Below, in pieces: positions 1-7,870 of a DNA stretch of 64,000 nucleotides. Source of the stretch: Deltaproteobacteria bacterium (GTDB lineage Bacteria; Myxococcota; XYA12-FULL-58-9); assembly GCA_016218825.1 (NCBI GenBank), contig JACRCV010000042.1, positions 1 to 64,000 of the forward strand, in the 5' to 3' direction. Under the pieces are notes generated by a model. That model had not been told where the DNA came from and made no database searches. It was given only the letters and a program-made list of their open reading frames with translations. The first letter of the stretch is position 1, and the number at the start of each line of letters is the position of its first letter. Made by a program: the position numbers and the translations under genes.

Positions 1-176
1 CGTCGTCGACACGATGCTCAACACCGAACAGGGGACGCTGGGGAGAGGTGGGTCGGAACATGCACGCCATACACCAACTTGGCGGCGATGGATCTTTTTG
101 AGGCGGGAGCGGGAGGGGTTTTTACGGGCGAATCAACCTTCCCTTCGGGCGCGCGCTGGCGGGTAGAGGCTACGAC

Positions 177-659
177 GTGTTCCTGGCCGAGTATCGCGGT
201 TACGGGGGACTTGCGGGCGAGCCCAGCGAGAGCGGCTTGTTCGCCGACGCCGCGGCCGCGGTGCAAGCCGTCTATGCGAGCGGCGTCTCGCAAGACAGGG
301 TGGCTATCGTGGGGCGCTCTCTCGGCACCGGGGTGGCGGTCGAGATGGCCCGGCGCGGACACGGGCGTGCTCTGGTGCTGGTGTCGCCATACACCAACAT
401 GCCGGACGTCGCCCGGTCGCTCGTGGGGCCGCTCACCTTCCTGGTCGCTGACAAGTTCGATTCGCTCGCCAGGATCAAGGAGGTTCAGGTCCCGATCACC
501 GTGATCCACGGCACGAACGACGCGGTGGTCCCCTTCGCGCTCGGTGAACGCCTAGCGCTCGCCGCGCGCGCTCGGCTCGTTGTCGTCAGGGACCGTGGGC
601 ACAACGACCTCGACAATCTTCCAGCCCTCATCGATGAAGCCGTGCGGGCCGCTTTTTGA
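177..659 (+). CDS. N-terminally truncated alpha/beta hydrolase, possible pseudogene
   Basis: The 160 residues from a GTG at 177 look like the C-terminal two thirds of an alpha/beta hydrolase. The nucleophile elbow GRSLGTG gives Ser48, HGTNDAVVP gives Asp115 and RGHNDL gives His142, so the triad is complete. The reading frame stays open upstream to a TGA at 99-101, and the translated stretch just before the GTG (FYGRINLPFGRALAGRGYDV) still aligns with the conserved region that normally follows the oxyanion HGN loop. The expected first strands and that loop are missing. No ribosome site precedes the GTG. The gene is therefore probably a truncated remnant, although an N-terminus encoded left of the window by frameshift cannot be excluded. 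Substrate unknown. Confidence 0.55.
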   Translation: MFLAEYRGYGGLAGEPSESGLFADAAAAVQAVYASGVSQDRVAIVGRSLGTGVAVEMARRGHGRALVLVSPYTNMPDVARSLVGPLTFLVADKFDSLARIKEVQVPITVIHGTNDAVVPFALGERLALAARARLVVVRDRGHNDLDNLPALIDEAVRAAF

Positions 660-782
660 GAGCAGACAACGCCGATCCCCAGCTCGGCAGACACGTCGTG
701 CTGGCGCGTCTTCGCGGGCACCATCGTTCCGCCGCACGCGCAGGGCACCCGGGTCAAGAGCGTTGGTCTGACGCGATGCTTC

Positions 783-811
783 TTGTGCGCTCCTAGACCC
801 GGTGATATAGA
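783..811 (+). promoter_or_regulatory. Candidate promoter of the TetR operon
   Basis: TTGTGC (783-788) and TATAGA (806-811) are separated by 17 bp and lie about 37 bp before the TTG start of the TetR gene. The -10 is good and the -35 is weak (3 of 6). The palindrome at 808-836 covers the -10 and the expected start of transcription. Confidence 0.45.
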
Positions 812-836
812 CCACGAGTATAGACTTAGTGGTCTA
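808..836. promoter_or_regulatory. Palindromic operator, probable TetR autoregulatory site
   Basis: TAGACCAC (808-815) and GTGGTCTA (829-836) form a perfect 8-bp inverted repeat with a 13-bp spacer, ending 11 bp before the TetR start codon and overlapping the candidate -10. TetR-family proteins commonly bind such operators at their own promoter; the assignment to this regulator is an inference from position. Confidence 0.6.
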
Positions 837-847
837 CGAGGCGAGCT

Positions 848-1498
848 TTGCCGAGAAGAAGATTCGAGCGGGCATCCCCAGAGAAGGGTGGCGCACTCCT
901 CGACGCGGCGACCGAGGAGTTCGCGTCACGCGGCTATGACGGCGCGTCCGTAAACCGCATCCTGGCTGCTGCCGGGTTCAGCAAGGGCTCCTTCTACTAC
1001 TACTTCGACGACAAGGCGGACCTCGCAGCGGCCGTCGTGGAGCGCGAAGCCGGCAAGTACCTTGGCAGTCTGTCGAGCCTGACCCTCCCGAACACACCGG
1101 CCGAATTCTGGGCAGAGACGAATAGGCTCGTGGAGCTCGGCCTCGAGCAAACGCGCAAGACGCCTGCAAGCACGGACGCGCTTTCGCGGTTGGGGACGGC
1201 CATGGCCCGCGATCCCGCGCTGCTGGACCGCTTGCCGCGCTCCTTGCTCAGCGAGGCGACGGAGAAGCTCGGCTCATTCTGGAAGCGTGGTCAGGAGGTG
1301 GGGGCCATACGCACCGACCTTCCGGTCGGAACCCTCATCGCCCTGCTCCAAGGCTTCAAGCTGGTCGCGGTCAGCGTGCTTCTTCCAGCCGATCGCGCGC
1401 CGACGGCCGAGGAATTCGAGACCTTCCTGCGAATCCATCTCGGCATGGTCCGACGGATCTCCGAGGTCAATCCGCGCATCACCGAGGAACAACGATGA
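848..1498 (+). CDS. TetR/AcrR-family transcriptional regulator
   Basis: A 216-residue protein with a TetR N-terminal helix-turn-helix at about residues 12-60; the recognition part reads NRILAAAGFSKGSFYYYFDDK. The rest is a divergent all-helical ligand-binding domain. TTG at 848 is chosen because a purine-rich GAGGCGAG lies just upstream and the protein then begins with a basic MPRRR tail. The stop overlaps the ATG of the next gene (ATGA), so it is the first gene of the exporter operon and probably represses it through the palindrome at 808-836. The inducing ligand cannot be told from sequence. Confidence 0.88.
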   Translation: MPRRRFERASPEKGGALLDAATEEFASRGYDGASVNRILAAAGFSKGSFYYYFDDKADLAAAVVEREAGKYLGSLSSLTLPNTPAEFWAETNRLVELGLEQTRKTPASTDALSRLGTAMARDPALLDRLPRSLLSEATEKLGSFWKRGQEVGAIRTDLPVGTLIALLQGFKLVAVSVLLPADRAPTAEEFETFLRIHLGMVRRISEVNPRITEEQR

Positions 1499-2307
1499 CC
1501 ATCGATCGCCCTCTACTGGCGCCCATCACCATGGGGCTCGTCCTCTCGCTTTCGTTGTCTGCAAGGGCGGCAGATCCCCCGCCGCCTAAGCCCCCGGCAT
1601 GCCCGAGCGACGCGGCTTCGCCCGATCCGATGGTCCTGCTGCGGCGCGTGGAGCAGACGCTCGAGGGCACCTCGTCGGTCGGCACCATCTCCATGAGCAT
1701 CAAGACCGAGTCCTGGTCACGCAAGCTCAAGATGAAGGTCTGGGCCAAGGGAGAGGACTACGCCTTGGTGCGCATCCTCGAGGGTGGCCCTCGCGAGACC
1801 GGGATGATGACCTTGAAGCGCGAGAAGCAGCTCTGGAACTACCTCCCCCAAGCCGGCCGGGTGATGAAGCTCCCCTCGGGGATGCTCGGCGACTCATGGA
1901 TGGGCAGCGATTTCACGAATGATGATCTCGTGAACGGCAGCTCGCTGACGGACGACTTTGAGAGCAAGGTCATCGGGACCGCAAAGCACGACGGCCGCGA
2001 CGCGTGGCAGGTGGTATTGACCCCCAAGCCCGAGGCCACGGTCGTCTGGGGCAAGGTCGAGATGCTCGTCGACCGCGCGACCTGCGTACCGCTCATCGAC
2101 CGCTTCTTCGATGAGGAAGGCCAGCTCGCCCGCACGATGGTCTTCGCCGAGATCAAGACTATCGGCTGGCGCCAATTCCCCGGACGCGTGACGGTCAAGC
2201 CTGCCGACTCGGTCCGCGAGACGGTCGTCAGCTACGACGACATGCAGTTCGACGTCAGCATCCCCGACGACACCTTCAGCCTCCATCGGCTGCAGCAAGG
2301 GAGGTGA
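1495..2307 (+). CDS. Outer-membrane lipoprotein-sorting protein (LolA-like)
   Basis: A 270-residue exported protein. A signal peptide of about 25 residues ends near SARAADPP. The mature part matches the LolA-like lipoprotein-sorting family that accompanies MacB-type permeases: an unclosed beta-barrel pattern with motifs such as LWNYLPQAGRVMKLPSGMLG and SWMGSDFTNDDLVNGSSL. It likely carries a lipophilic substrate across the periplasm from the transporter encoded just downstream. Its ATG overlaps the TetR stop and it ends 3 bp before the first permease, after a GGGAGG ribosome site, so the genes are co-transcribed. The cargo is not known. Confidence 0.8.
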   Translation: MTIDRPLLAPITMGLVLSLSLSARAADPPPPKPPACPSDAASPDPMVLLRRVEQTLEGTSSVGTISMSIKTESWSRKLKMKVWAKGEDYALVRILEGGPRETGMMTLKREKQLWNYLPQAGRVMKLPSGMLGDSWMGSDFTNDDLVNGSSLTDDFESKVIGTAKHDGRDAWQVVLTPKPEATVVWGKVEMLVDRATCVPLIDRFFDEEGQLARTMVFAEIKTIGWRQFPGRVTVKPADSVRETVVSYDDMQFDVSIPDDTFSLHRLQQGR

Positions 2308-2310
2308 CCC

Positions 2311-3516
2311 ATGCTGCTCAAGCTCGCTTGGCGAAACATCTGGCGCAACACGCGCCGCACGCTCATCACGCTGGCCGCGCTCACGCTTGGCTGCGGCGTG
2401 ATCATCGGAATGCAGAGCTACTCCGAGTCCGCCTACGGCAGGCTCATCCGCGATCTGACCACCCAGATGGTCGGGCACCTGCAAGTCCACGGCAAAGGCT
2501 GGCAGGCTGAGCCCTCGCTGGAGAACGTGGTCGAGAACCCGCGCATCGTCGAGGCGGCCATCGCTGGCAGCGCCCCCGGCGCGGTGAGCACGCGGCGAGT
2601 CATCGGGGCTGGCCTGGCTGGCAGCGCGCAAAACTCCAGTGGCGTCATGGTGCTGGGGCTGCAGCCGGACCGGGACGACCTGCTCACCGTGGTGCGCGGC
2701 GAGGCGCTAGATCCCGCGGTGCATGGGCGCATCGCGCTGGGCAGCGGGGTGGCATCCATGCTCGAGGTAGAGCCCGGCGGCGAGGTCGTCCTCGTCGGTC
2801 AAGCCGCGGACGGCTCGGTCGCCAACGACCGCTACACCGTCGCCGCGGTCGTCGAAGCGGGCAGCGTCGAGATGAGCGCCACCACGGTCTTCCTCACGCT
2901 GGCCGACGCCCAGGACTTCTTCAGCCTCGGCGAAGGCGTGCATCAGGTCATCGTACGCCTGCCCACGGACGACGAGGACATCTCGGACCACGTCGCCACC
3001 ATGCGCGCGGCGCTCGATCTGCACACCCTGGAGGCTCTCACCTGGGCGCAGATCCTGCCCGAGCTGCGCGCCACCATCGACAGCAAGCGCTCGGGCCTGC
3101 TGTGGATCAACATCGTCGTGCTCCTCATCGTCGGCCTGGGCGTGCTGAACACAATGACCATGGCCACCTTCGAGCGCACCCGCGAGCTGGGGGTGATGAT
3201 GTCGTTGGGCACGCGGCGCGGCCGGGTCCTCGGCCTCGTCGTCACCGAGTCTCTTCTGCAGGGCGCGCTGGGCTTCGTGCTGGGCGCTGTGCTCGGCATT
3301 GGCGTCATTTTGGCCATCGGTGAGCTGCACTTCGGCGCGGTGTCCACCGGCGACATGCTCGGCGTGCGCCTCCCATCAACGCTCCCGCTGCACATCAAGG
3401 GCTCCGCCGTGGTCGGGGCGGGGATCACCGCGCTGTTCACTACATTGCTCGGCGGCTTGTGGCCGGCCCTGCGCGCCTCGCGGCTGCCTCCCGCCGAGGC
3501 CACGAGGTACGTCTGA
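2311..3516 (+). CDS. ABC transporter permease, MacB/LolE (FtsX) type
   Basis: A 401-residue permease with the MacB/FtsX architecture: one N-terminal membrane segment preceded by WRNIWRNTRRTLITLAALT, a large periplasmic domain at about residues 45-260, and three C-terminal segments. The FtsX signature includes NTMTMATFERTRELGVMMSLG. Such permeases do not import; they move lipoproteins or lipophilic molecules off the inner membrane by mechanotransmission. A GGGAGGTGA ribosome site lies directly upstream of the ATG. The TGA overlaps the ATG of the second permease, suggesting coupled translation and a heterodimer. Confidence 0.88.
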   Translation: MLLKLAWRNIWRNTRRTLITLAALTLGCGVIIGMQSYSESAYGRLIRDLTTQMVGHLQVHGKGWQAEPSLENVVENPRIVEAAIAGSAPGAVSTRRVIGAGLAGSAQNSSGVMVLGLQPDRDDLLTVVRGEALDPAVHGRIALGSGVASMLEVEPGGEVVLVGQAADGSVANDRYTVAAVVEAGSVEMSATTVFLTLADAQDFFSLGEGVHQVIVRLPTDDEDISDHVATMRAALDLHTLEALTWAQILPELRATIDSKRSGLLWINIVVLLIVGLGVLNTMTMATFERTRELGVMMSLGTRRGRVLGLVVTESLLQGALGFVLGAVLGIGVILAIGELHFGAVSTGDMLGVRLPSTLPLHIKGSAVVGAGITALFTTLLGGLWPALRASRLPPAEATRYV

Positions 3517-4745
3517 TGCGCACGCTGCTCAAGATGGCTTGGCGCGATCTGTGGCGCAACCGCCGCCGCTCCCTCATCAACATCTTCGCCGTTGGGGTCG
3601 GGCTCTTCCTGGTGCTGCTCTACGGCAGCCTCGTCGGGACAGTCATGAGGGCCAAGGATCAACTCGACGACGGCGGCATGGGCCACATCGAGGTCACCGC
3701 GCCGGGCTGGCGCCAACACCGCAACGTACGTCAGGCACTCGAGAACCCGAAGTCCACAGTGACCGGTCTGCCACTGCCGCCCGGCTCCGACGTGTCCTTC
3801 AGGGTCGTGTCACGGGGGCTTGCAACCAGCGCGCGCGGCAGCAAGGGCGTGGCCATCCATGGAATCGATCCGGCCATCGAGGCCACCGTTGCCGCCTACG
3901 TGAACAAGCTGCGTGCCGGCAAGCCGCTTGCCGCCGACGATGAGCGCGGCGTGCTCCTGGGCGACAAGCTCGCCGAGGACCTGCGTCTCCAGGTGGGTCA
4001 GAAGGTGCGGCTCATGGTGCAGCGCGCCGACGGCGAGGTGGGCGCCGATCTGTTCCGGGTGCGCGGCATCATCCACCCGCTCTCCCCGGCGCTGTCACGC
4101 TCGTTGGTCTTGGTGACCGCGGCGGCCGCGCAACGCACGCTCGGCCTCGCCGACGTCGCCCACCAGATCGTCATCCAGCTGCCGCTCGCCGCCGAGACCG
4201 ACGCCGTCGCCGAGCGTCTGCGCACTCGCTTCGGCGAACGCGCCGAGGTCATGACCTGGGGCCAGCTCATGCCGATGATGAAGGTCCTCGAGGACATGAT
4301 GGGGGTGCTCATCACCGTCATCTCGCTGTTCGTCTACGGGCTCGTCGCCTTGGGCATCCTCAACACGATGCACATGAGCGTGCTCGAGCGCACCCGCGAG
4401 TTCGGCATCATGCGCGCCATCGGTTCGCGCCCGCGGCGAGTCGTGGCGCTCGTCATGGGCGAAGCCTTCTGGATCGCGACGCTCGGGGTGGTGCTCGGGC
4501 TCGGAGCGGGGATTCTGCTCACCAAGCTCGGCTCGGGGCCGCCTGTCCTCGATTACACGTCGAAGATGGGTGAGTCCTTCGACTTCGCCGGCATGGTCAT
4601 GCGCTCCAGGTTCATCATCGAGCTGCCGCTCGGCGAGTCGCTGCGCGCCGCCGCGCTCGTCTACGCCGTCACGTTGCTCACCGCGATCTATCCAGCCTTC
4701 CGAGTCTCTCGGATCCAACCCGCGCAGGCCATCCACTCGGTCTGA
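3516..4745 (+). CDS. ABC transporter permease, second MacB/LolE-type subunit
   Basis: A 409-residue paralogue of the preceding permease with the same layout: MAWRDLWRNRRRSLINIFAV before the first membrane segment, a periplasmic domain, then the FtsX region with NTMHMSVLERTREFGIMRAIG. The ATG at 3516 overlaps the upstream TGA; an in-frame upstream start at 3459 would only add residues inside the neighbouring gene. Two unequal permeases plus one ATPase is the LolCDE arrangement, here with a dedicated LolA-like carrier and a beta-barrel protein. Confidence 0.88.
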   Translation: MRTLLKMAWRDLWRNRRRSLINIFAVGVGLFLVLLYGSLVGTVMRAKDQLDDGGMGHIEVTAPGWRQHRNVRQALENPKSTVTGLPLPPGSDVSFRVVSRGLATSARGSKGVAIHGIDPAIEATVAAYVNKLRAGKPLAADDERGVLLGDKLAEDLRLQVGQKVRLMVQRADGEVGADLFRVRGIIHPLSPALSRSLVLVTAAAAQRTLGLADVAHQIVIQLPLAAETDAVAERLRTRFGERAEVMTWGQLMPMMKVLEDMMGVLITVISLFVYGLVALGILNTMHMSVLERTREFGIMRAIGSRPRRVVALVMGEAFWIATLGVVLGLGAGILLTKLGSGPPVLDYTSKMGESFDFAGMVMRSRFIIELPLGESLRAAALVYAVTLLTAIYPAFRVSRIQPAQAIHSV

Positions 4746-4755
4746 TGGAGGAGCC

Positions 4756-5457
4756 ATGGCAGTCGTCGAAGTCGTAGGTGTCAAGAAGGACTACGTGGAT
4801 CGCGGCGCGGGGACCACGCACGCTCTGCGTGGCGTCGACCTCGCCGTCGAGTCCGGTGAGTTCATGGCCATCGCCGGTCCGTCCGGGAGCGGCAAGACCA
4901 CGCTCCTGAACCTCATCGGTGGGCTGGACACGCCCACCGCGGGCTCCGTCAAAGTTGACGGGCGCGAGCTTGCGACCATGACCTCCGCCCAATTGTCCGA
5001 CCTGCGCCGCGACCGCATCGGGTTCGTGTTCCAGGCCTACAACCTCATCCCCGTGCTCTCGGCGGAGGAGAACGCCGAGTACGTCATGGAGCTCAAAGGC
5101 GTGGGCAGCGGCGCGCGCCACGAGCGCATCGAGGGGTTGTTCGAGCGCCTGGGCCTCGCGGAGCTGCGCCACAAGCGCCCGCCGAAGATGAGCGGCGGCC
5201 AGCAGCAACGCGTGGCGGTCGCGCGCGCGATCGCCGCCGAGCCCGCGGTCGTGCTCGCCGACGAACCTACCGCCAACCTCGATCAGGCCACCGGGCGGGC
5301 GCTCATCGAGATGATGCGCGAGCTCAATCGGGAGCGCAAGGTGACGTTCATCTTCTCGACGCATGACCCGATGGTCCTCGAGCAGGCGGATCGGGTCGTG
5401 CGGCTCGTCGATGGCGCGGTCACGTCGGACGATCGGAAGGCTGGCGGCGCTTTGTGA
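4756..5457 (+). CDS. ABC transporter ATP-binding protein, LolD/MacB type
   Basis: A 233-residue ATPase with every motif intact: Walker A GPSGSGKT, Q-loop FVFQAYNLIPVLSAEEN, signature MSGGQQQRVAVARA, Walker B VVLADEPTANLD and switch His in STHDP. The spacing matches the LolD/MacB subfamily. ATG at 4756 follows GGAGGAG at 4747-4753. An in-frame extension upstream overlaps the permease and is not needed. It powers the two permeases encoded immediately before it. Confidence 0.92.
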   Translation: MAVVEVVGVKKDYVDRGAGTTHALRGVDLAVESGEFMAIAGPSGSGKTTLLNLIGGLDTPTAGSVKVDGRELATMTSAQLSDLRRDRIGFVFQAYNLIPVLSAEENAEYVMELKGVGSGARHERIEGLFERLGLAELRHKRPPKMSGGQQQRVAVARAIAAEPAVVLADEPTANLDQATGRALIEMMRELNRERKVTFIFSTHDPMVLEQADRVVRLVDGAVTSDDRKAGGAL

Positions 5458-5493
5458 ATCTCGCCCATTGATCTCCAAGCCCGAGGAGTCAAG

Positions 5494-6873
5494 GTGAAGC
5501 CCGCGTCGCGCATGCCGGGGGTCGCAATTCTCCTCGCCGCCGCGAGCGCATTTGCGCCCCGTGCGGCAGCGGCGCGAGAGGTCTGGGCTACGGCGGACGG
5601 CGCCTCGACCTTGGAGCTGCGCGGCTTCTACAAGGCGCTCGGGAACGGCCTGAAGATGTCCCAAGGACTCGTCGAAGGCACACAAGCCCTTGCGGAGTTG
5701 CTGCCGGAGGCGCGGGCGCTGCCTGCCTACGGGTGCACGACCTCGCATGTGACGCGCGCCTGGGCCCGATATCTTCTTGGGGAGCGGCTGGACCTGCAGG
5801 TCGGCTGGCAGCTCGCCGCGACCGCGGCGACCGACCCGGCGTTCACGAGCAGCGCGGCACTCGGGGGCGGCGTCCCCGTCGATGGCGCGCGCGGCGCGAG
5901 CCGTAGGCTCGTCGACTTCGAGCCGGTGCTCGCGGATCACCGGGGCGTTCTGGTCTCGCACAACCTCGACCTCCTGGCGGTGAAGGCCCACGCCTCGTTT
6001 GCCGACGTTACGCTCGGGCGCCAGGTGCTCTCCTGGGGCTCGGGCCGGCTCTGGAACCCGACCGACCTCCTCAGCCCCTTTGCGCCGACGGACATCGACC
6101 GCGAGGCGCGCCGCGGGGTTGACGCGCTTCGGGTCTCGATCCCGCTCGCATCGACCGCGCAGCTCGAGCTGCTATGGCTGCCGCAGAAGGAGGCGCGCGA
6201 TCAGGGTGGCGTCATTCGCGGGCAGGTCAACCTGGCTGGGTTCGACATCGCACCATCGGCGGCCAAGTATGTCCGCGACCTCGTCTTCGGTTTCGACACA
6301 TCGGGGGACCTGGGGCCGCTCGGCGTGCATGCGGAGCTCGCGTGGACGAGGGCGCTCGACCGTGACGAGCTCGGTCGGCGCGACGAATTCCTCCGTGGGG
6401 TCGTGGGGCTCGACGCCCGTCCGGCGGAGGCTCTCGTGCTGACCGCCGAGTACTACTTCAACGGTTGGGGAGCGCGGGACCCATCGGGCTATCTCGACGT
6501 CCTGCGAAGTGACCGGGTCGGACGCGGCGAGGTGTTTGGAGCGGGGCGGCACTACCTCGGTCTTGCCGCGAACCACCAGGTGTCGGAGTTGCTCACCGTG
6601 CAAGCCGTCGCGTTGACCAACCTCACGGATCCCAGCGCGATGCTGGTCCCCGCGCTCGAGTACTGGGCGGCCCAGAGCGTGCTCGTGCGATTTGGCGGCT
6701 TCCTGCCGCTCGGGCGTGCGCCCGATTCGAGCGGACTGCGCCGCTTGAAGCCCCAGGATGCCGCGCTCCAGACGGATGTCTTCCTGCAGGCAGCCGGGAG
6801 CCTCGGGCTGCGAAGCGAGTACGGCGCGTCGCCCTACGGTCTGTTTGCCCAGATCGGCCTGTACCTGTTGTGA
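5494..6873 (+). CDS. Outer-membrane beta-barrel protein of the exporter operon
   Basis: A 459-residue exported protein. A GTG start after CGAGGAG (5481-5487) is followed by a signal peptide ending near PRAAAAREV. The mature chain has alternating hydrophobic/polar strands, aromatic-rich turns and a C-terminal aromatic/leucine end (LFAQIGLYLL), typical of an outer-membrane barrel. The motif VTLGRQVLSWGSGRLWNPTD recalls DUF1302-like barrels. Being the last gene after LolA-like, permeases and ATPase, it may be the outer-membrane partner or final acceptor of that exporter. Exact family not certain. Confidence 0.7.
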   Translation: MKPASRMPGVAILLAAASAFAPRAAAAREVWATADGASTLELRGFYKALGNGLKMSQGLVEGTQALAELLPEARALPAYGCTTSHVTRAWARYLLGERLDLQVGWQLAATAATDPAFTSSAALGGGVPVDGARGASRRLVDFEPVLADHRGVLVSHNLDLLAVKAHASFADVTLGRQVLSWGSGRLWNPTDLLSPFAPTDIDREARRGVDALRVSIPLASTAQLELLWLPQKEARDQGGVIRGQVNLAGFDIAPSAAKYVRDLVFGFDTSGDLGPLGVHAELAWTRALDRDELGRRDEFLRGVVGLDARPAEALVLTAEYYFNGWGARDPSGYLDVLRSDRVGRGEVFGAGRHYLGLAANHQVSELLTVQAVALTNLTDPSAMLVPALEYWAAQSVLVRFGGFLPLGRAPDSSGLRRLKPQDAALQTDVFLQAAGSLGLRSEYGASPYGLFAQIGLYLL

Positions 6874-6983
6874 ACCCGCAGCGTTTCGATCTGCCGAGCT
6901 GATCGCACCAGACGAGCCTTCTTTGCGGGCGGTTGCCGATTGCCTTCGGCGTGTTGGGAGCGCGCCGACGGTCCGTACGCTCG

Positions 6984-7685
6984 TCACCAGATGCCGGGCA
7001 CCAAGCGGAAGCGTGTCTGCTGCGCGTAGTCTTCGTAGCCATCGAGCTGCGCCCGCAGCATCCTGTCCTCTATCGAGGTGCGGATGACGATCACGGCAAC
7101 GGCCAAGACGCCAGGGATGAAGGCCCAGTAAGCATCGAGCATGAGCGGCGCGGCCAGGTTGAAGACGACCGAGCCGGCGTAGCCCGGGTGGCGCACCACA
7201 CGGTACGGGCCGGCGGTCACGACGGACTGGCCGCGGTCGCGCTGGATGCGCACCACCGCTGAGAAGAAGCGGTTGACGACCATCGCCCACCCGGAGAACA
7301 TGCCGCCACCGACGATAGCGACCGCGGCGGCCCACTGCAGAGCGCTCGGCACGTGCGGTGTCCAGCCATATCGCTGATTGAGCCCGGCGATGAGCATCAT
7401 CGCCAACGGACACAGCCCGAGCACGCCGACGAGAGCTCGGTCCCAGGCCGGCACCTCCGCACGGTGCAGCGACGTTGCTCGTTCCTCGATGAGGTCGGGG
7501 TGGCGGCGCCCAGCCATGAACCTGCTGCCGAGGGCCACCGAGAGCAGCAGGACGACGAAGAGCCAGCCCATGCCCCAGTCGATGCGGCCCGCAGCGATGA
7601 ACATGGTCGCAGGCATGACGGTCGAGAAGACCACGAGGCTGGCGAGCGCTCTCCAGCGGGCGGTTTGCGGCGCTGCGTGCTCCAT
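6984..7685 (-). CDS. Isoprenylcysteine methyltransferase-family membrane protein
   Basis: A 233-residue integral membrane protein with about five hydrophobic segments. The C-terminal catalytic core has the family pattern: GPYRVVRHPGYAG for cofactor and membrane binding, then an E-x10-Y type end RTSIEDRMLRAQLDGYEDYA. Bacterial members are S-adenosylmethionine-dependent methyltransferases of largely unknown substrates. ATG at 7685 is preferred; an upstream in-frame start at 7841 adds 52 low-hydrophobicity residues with no family resemblance. It converges with the barrel gene and is divergent from the helicase. Confidence 0.75.
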   Translation of the reverse strand: MEHAAPQTARWRALASLVVFSTVMPATMFIAAGRIDWGMGWLFVVLLLSVALGSRFMAGRRHPDLIEERATSLHRAEVPAWDRALVGVLGLCPLAMMLIAGLNQRYGWTPHVPSALQWAAAVAIVGGGMFSGWAMVVNRFFSAVVRIQRDRGQSVVTAGPYRVVRHPGYAGSVVFNLAAPLMLDAYWAFIPGVLAVAVIVIRTSIEDRMLRAQLDGYEDYAQQTRFRLVPGIW

Positions 7686-7870
7686 GGGGATCCCCGTCTC
7701 TTGTGCCTCTTGTGGTCGCAGGACTACCACCGCCGCATCCCGCCCACCAGCATCGCCCCCGGCCGGCTCGAAGCTCACCACCTCGGGCAATCGTTCTTCA
7801 AGAGGGGCGCCCGTGCGCCAGACCTGTTGCAGTCCTCCCATGGACGCCGGCGAGGTAGTATGCCTGCGCG

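Noticed and set aside
660..847. Minus-strand frames over the region before the TetR gene
   Set aside because: No coding features, and the region carries the promoter and operator instead.
3459..3515. Upstream start for the second permease
   Set aside because: It would lie inside the first permease; the overlapping ATG at 3516 matches the family N-terminus.
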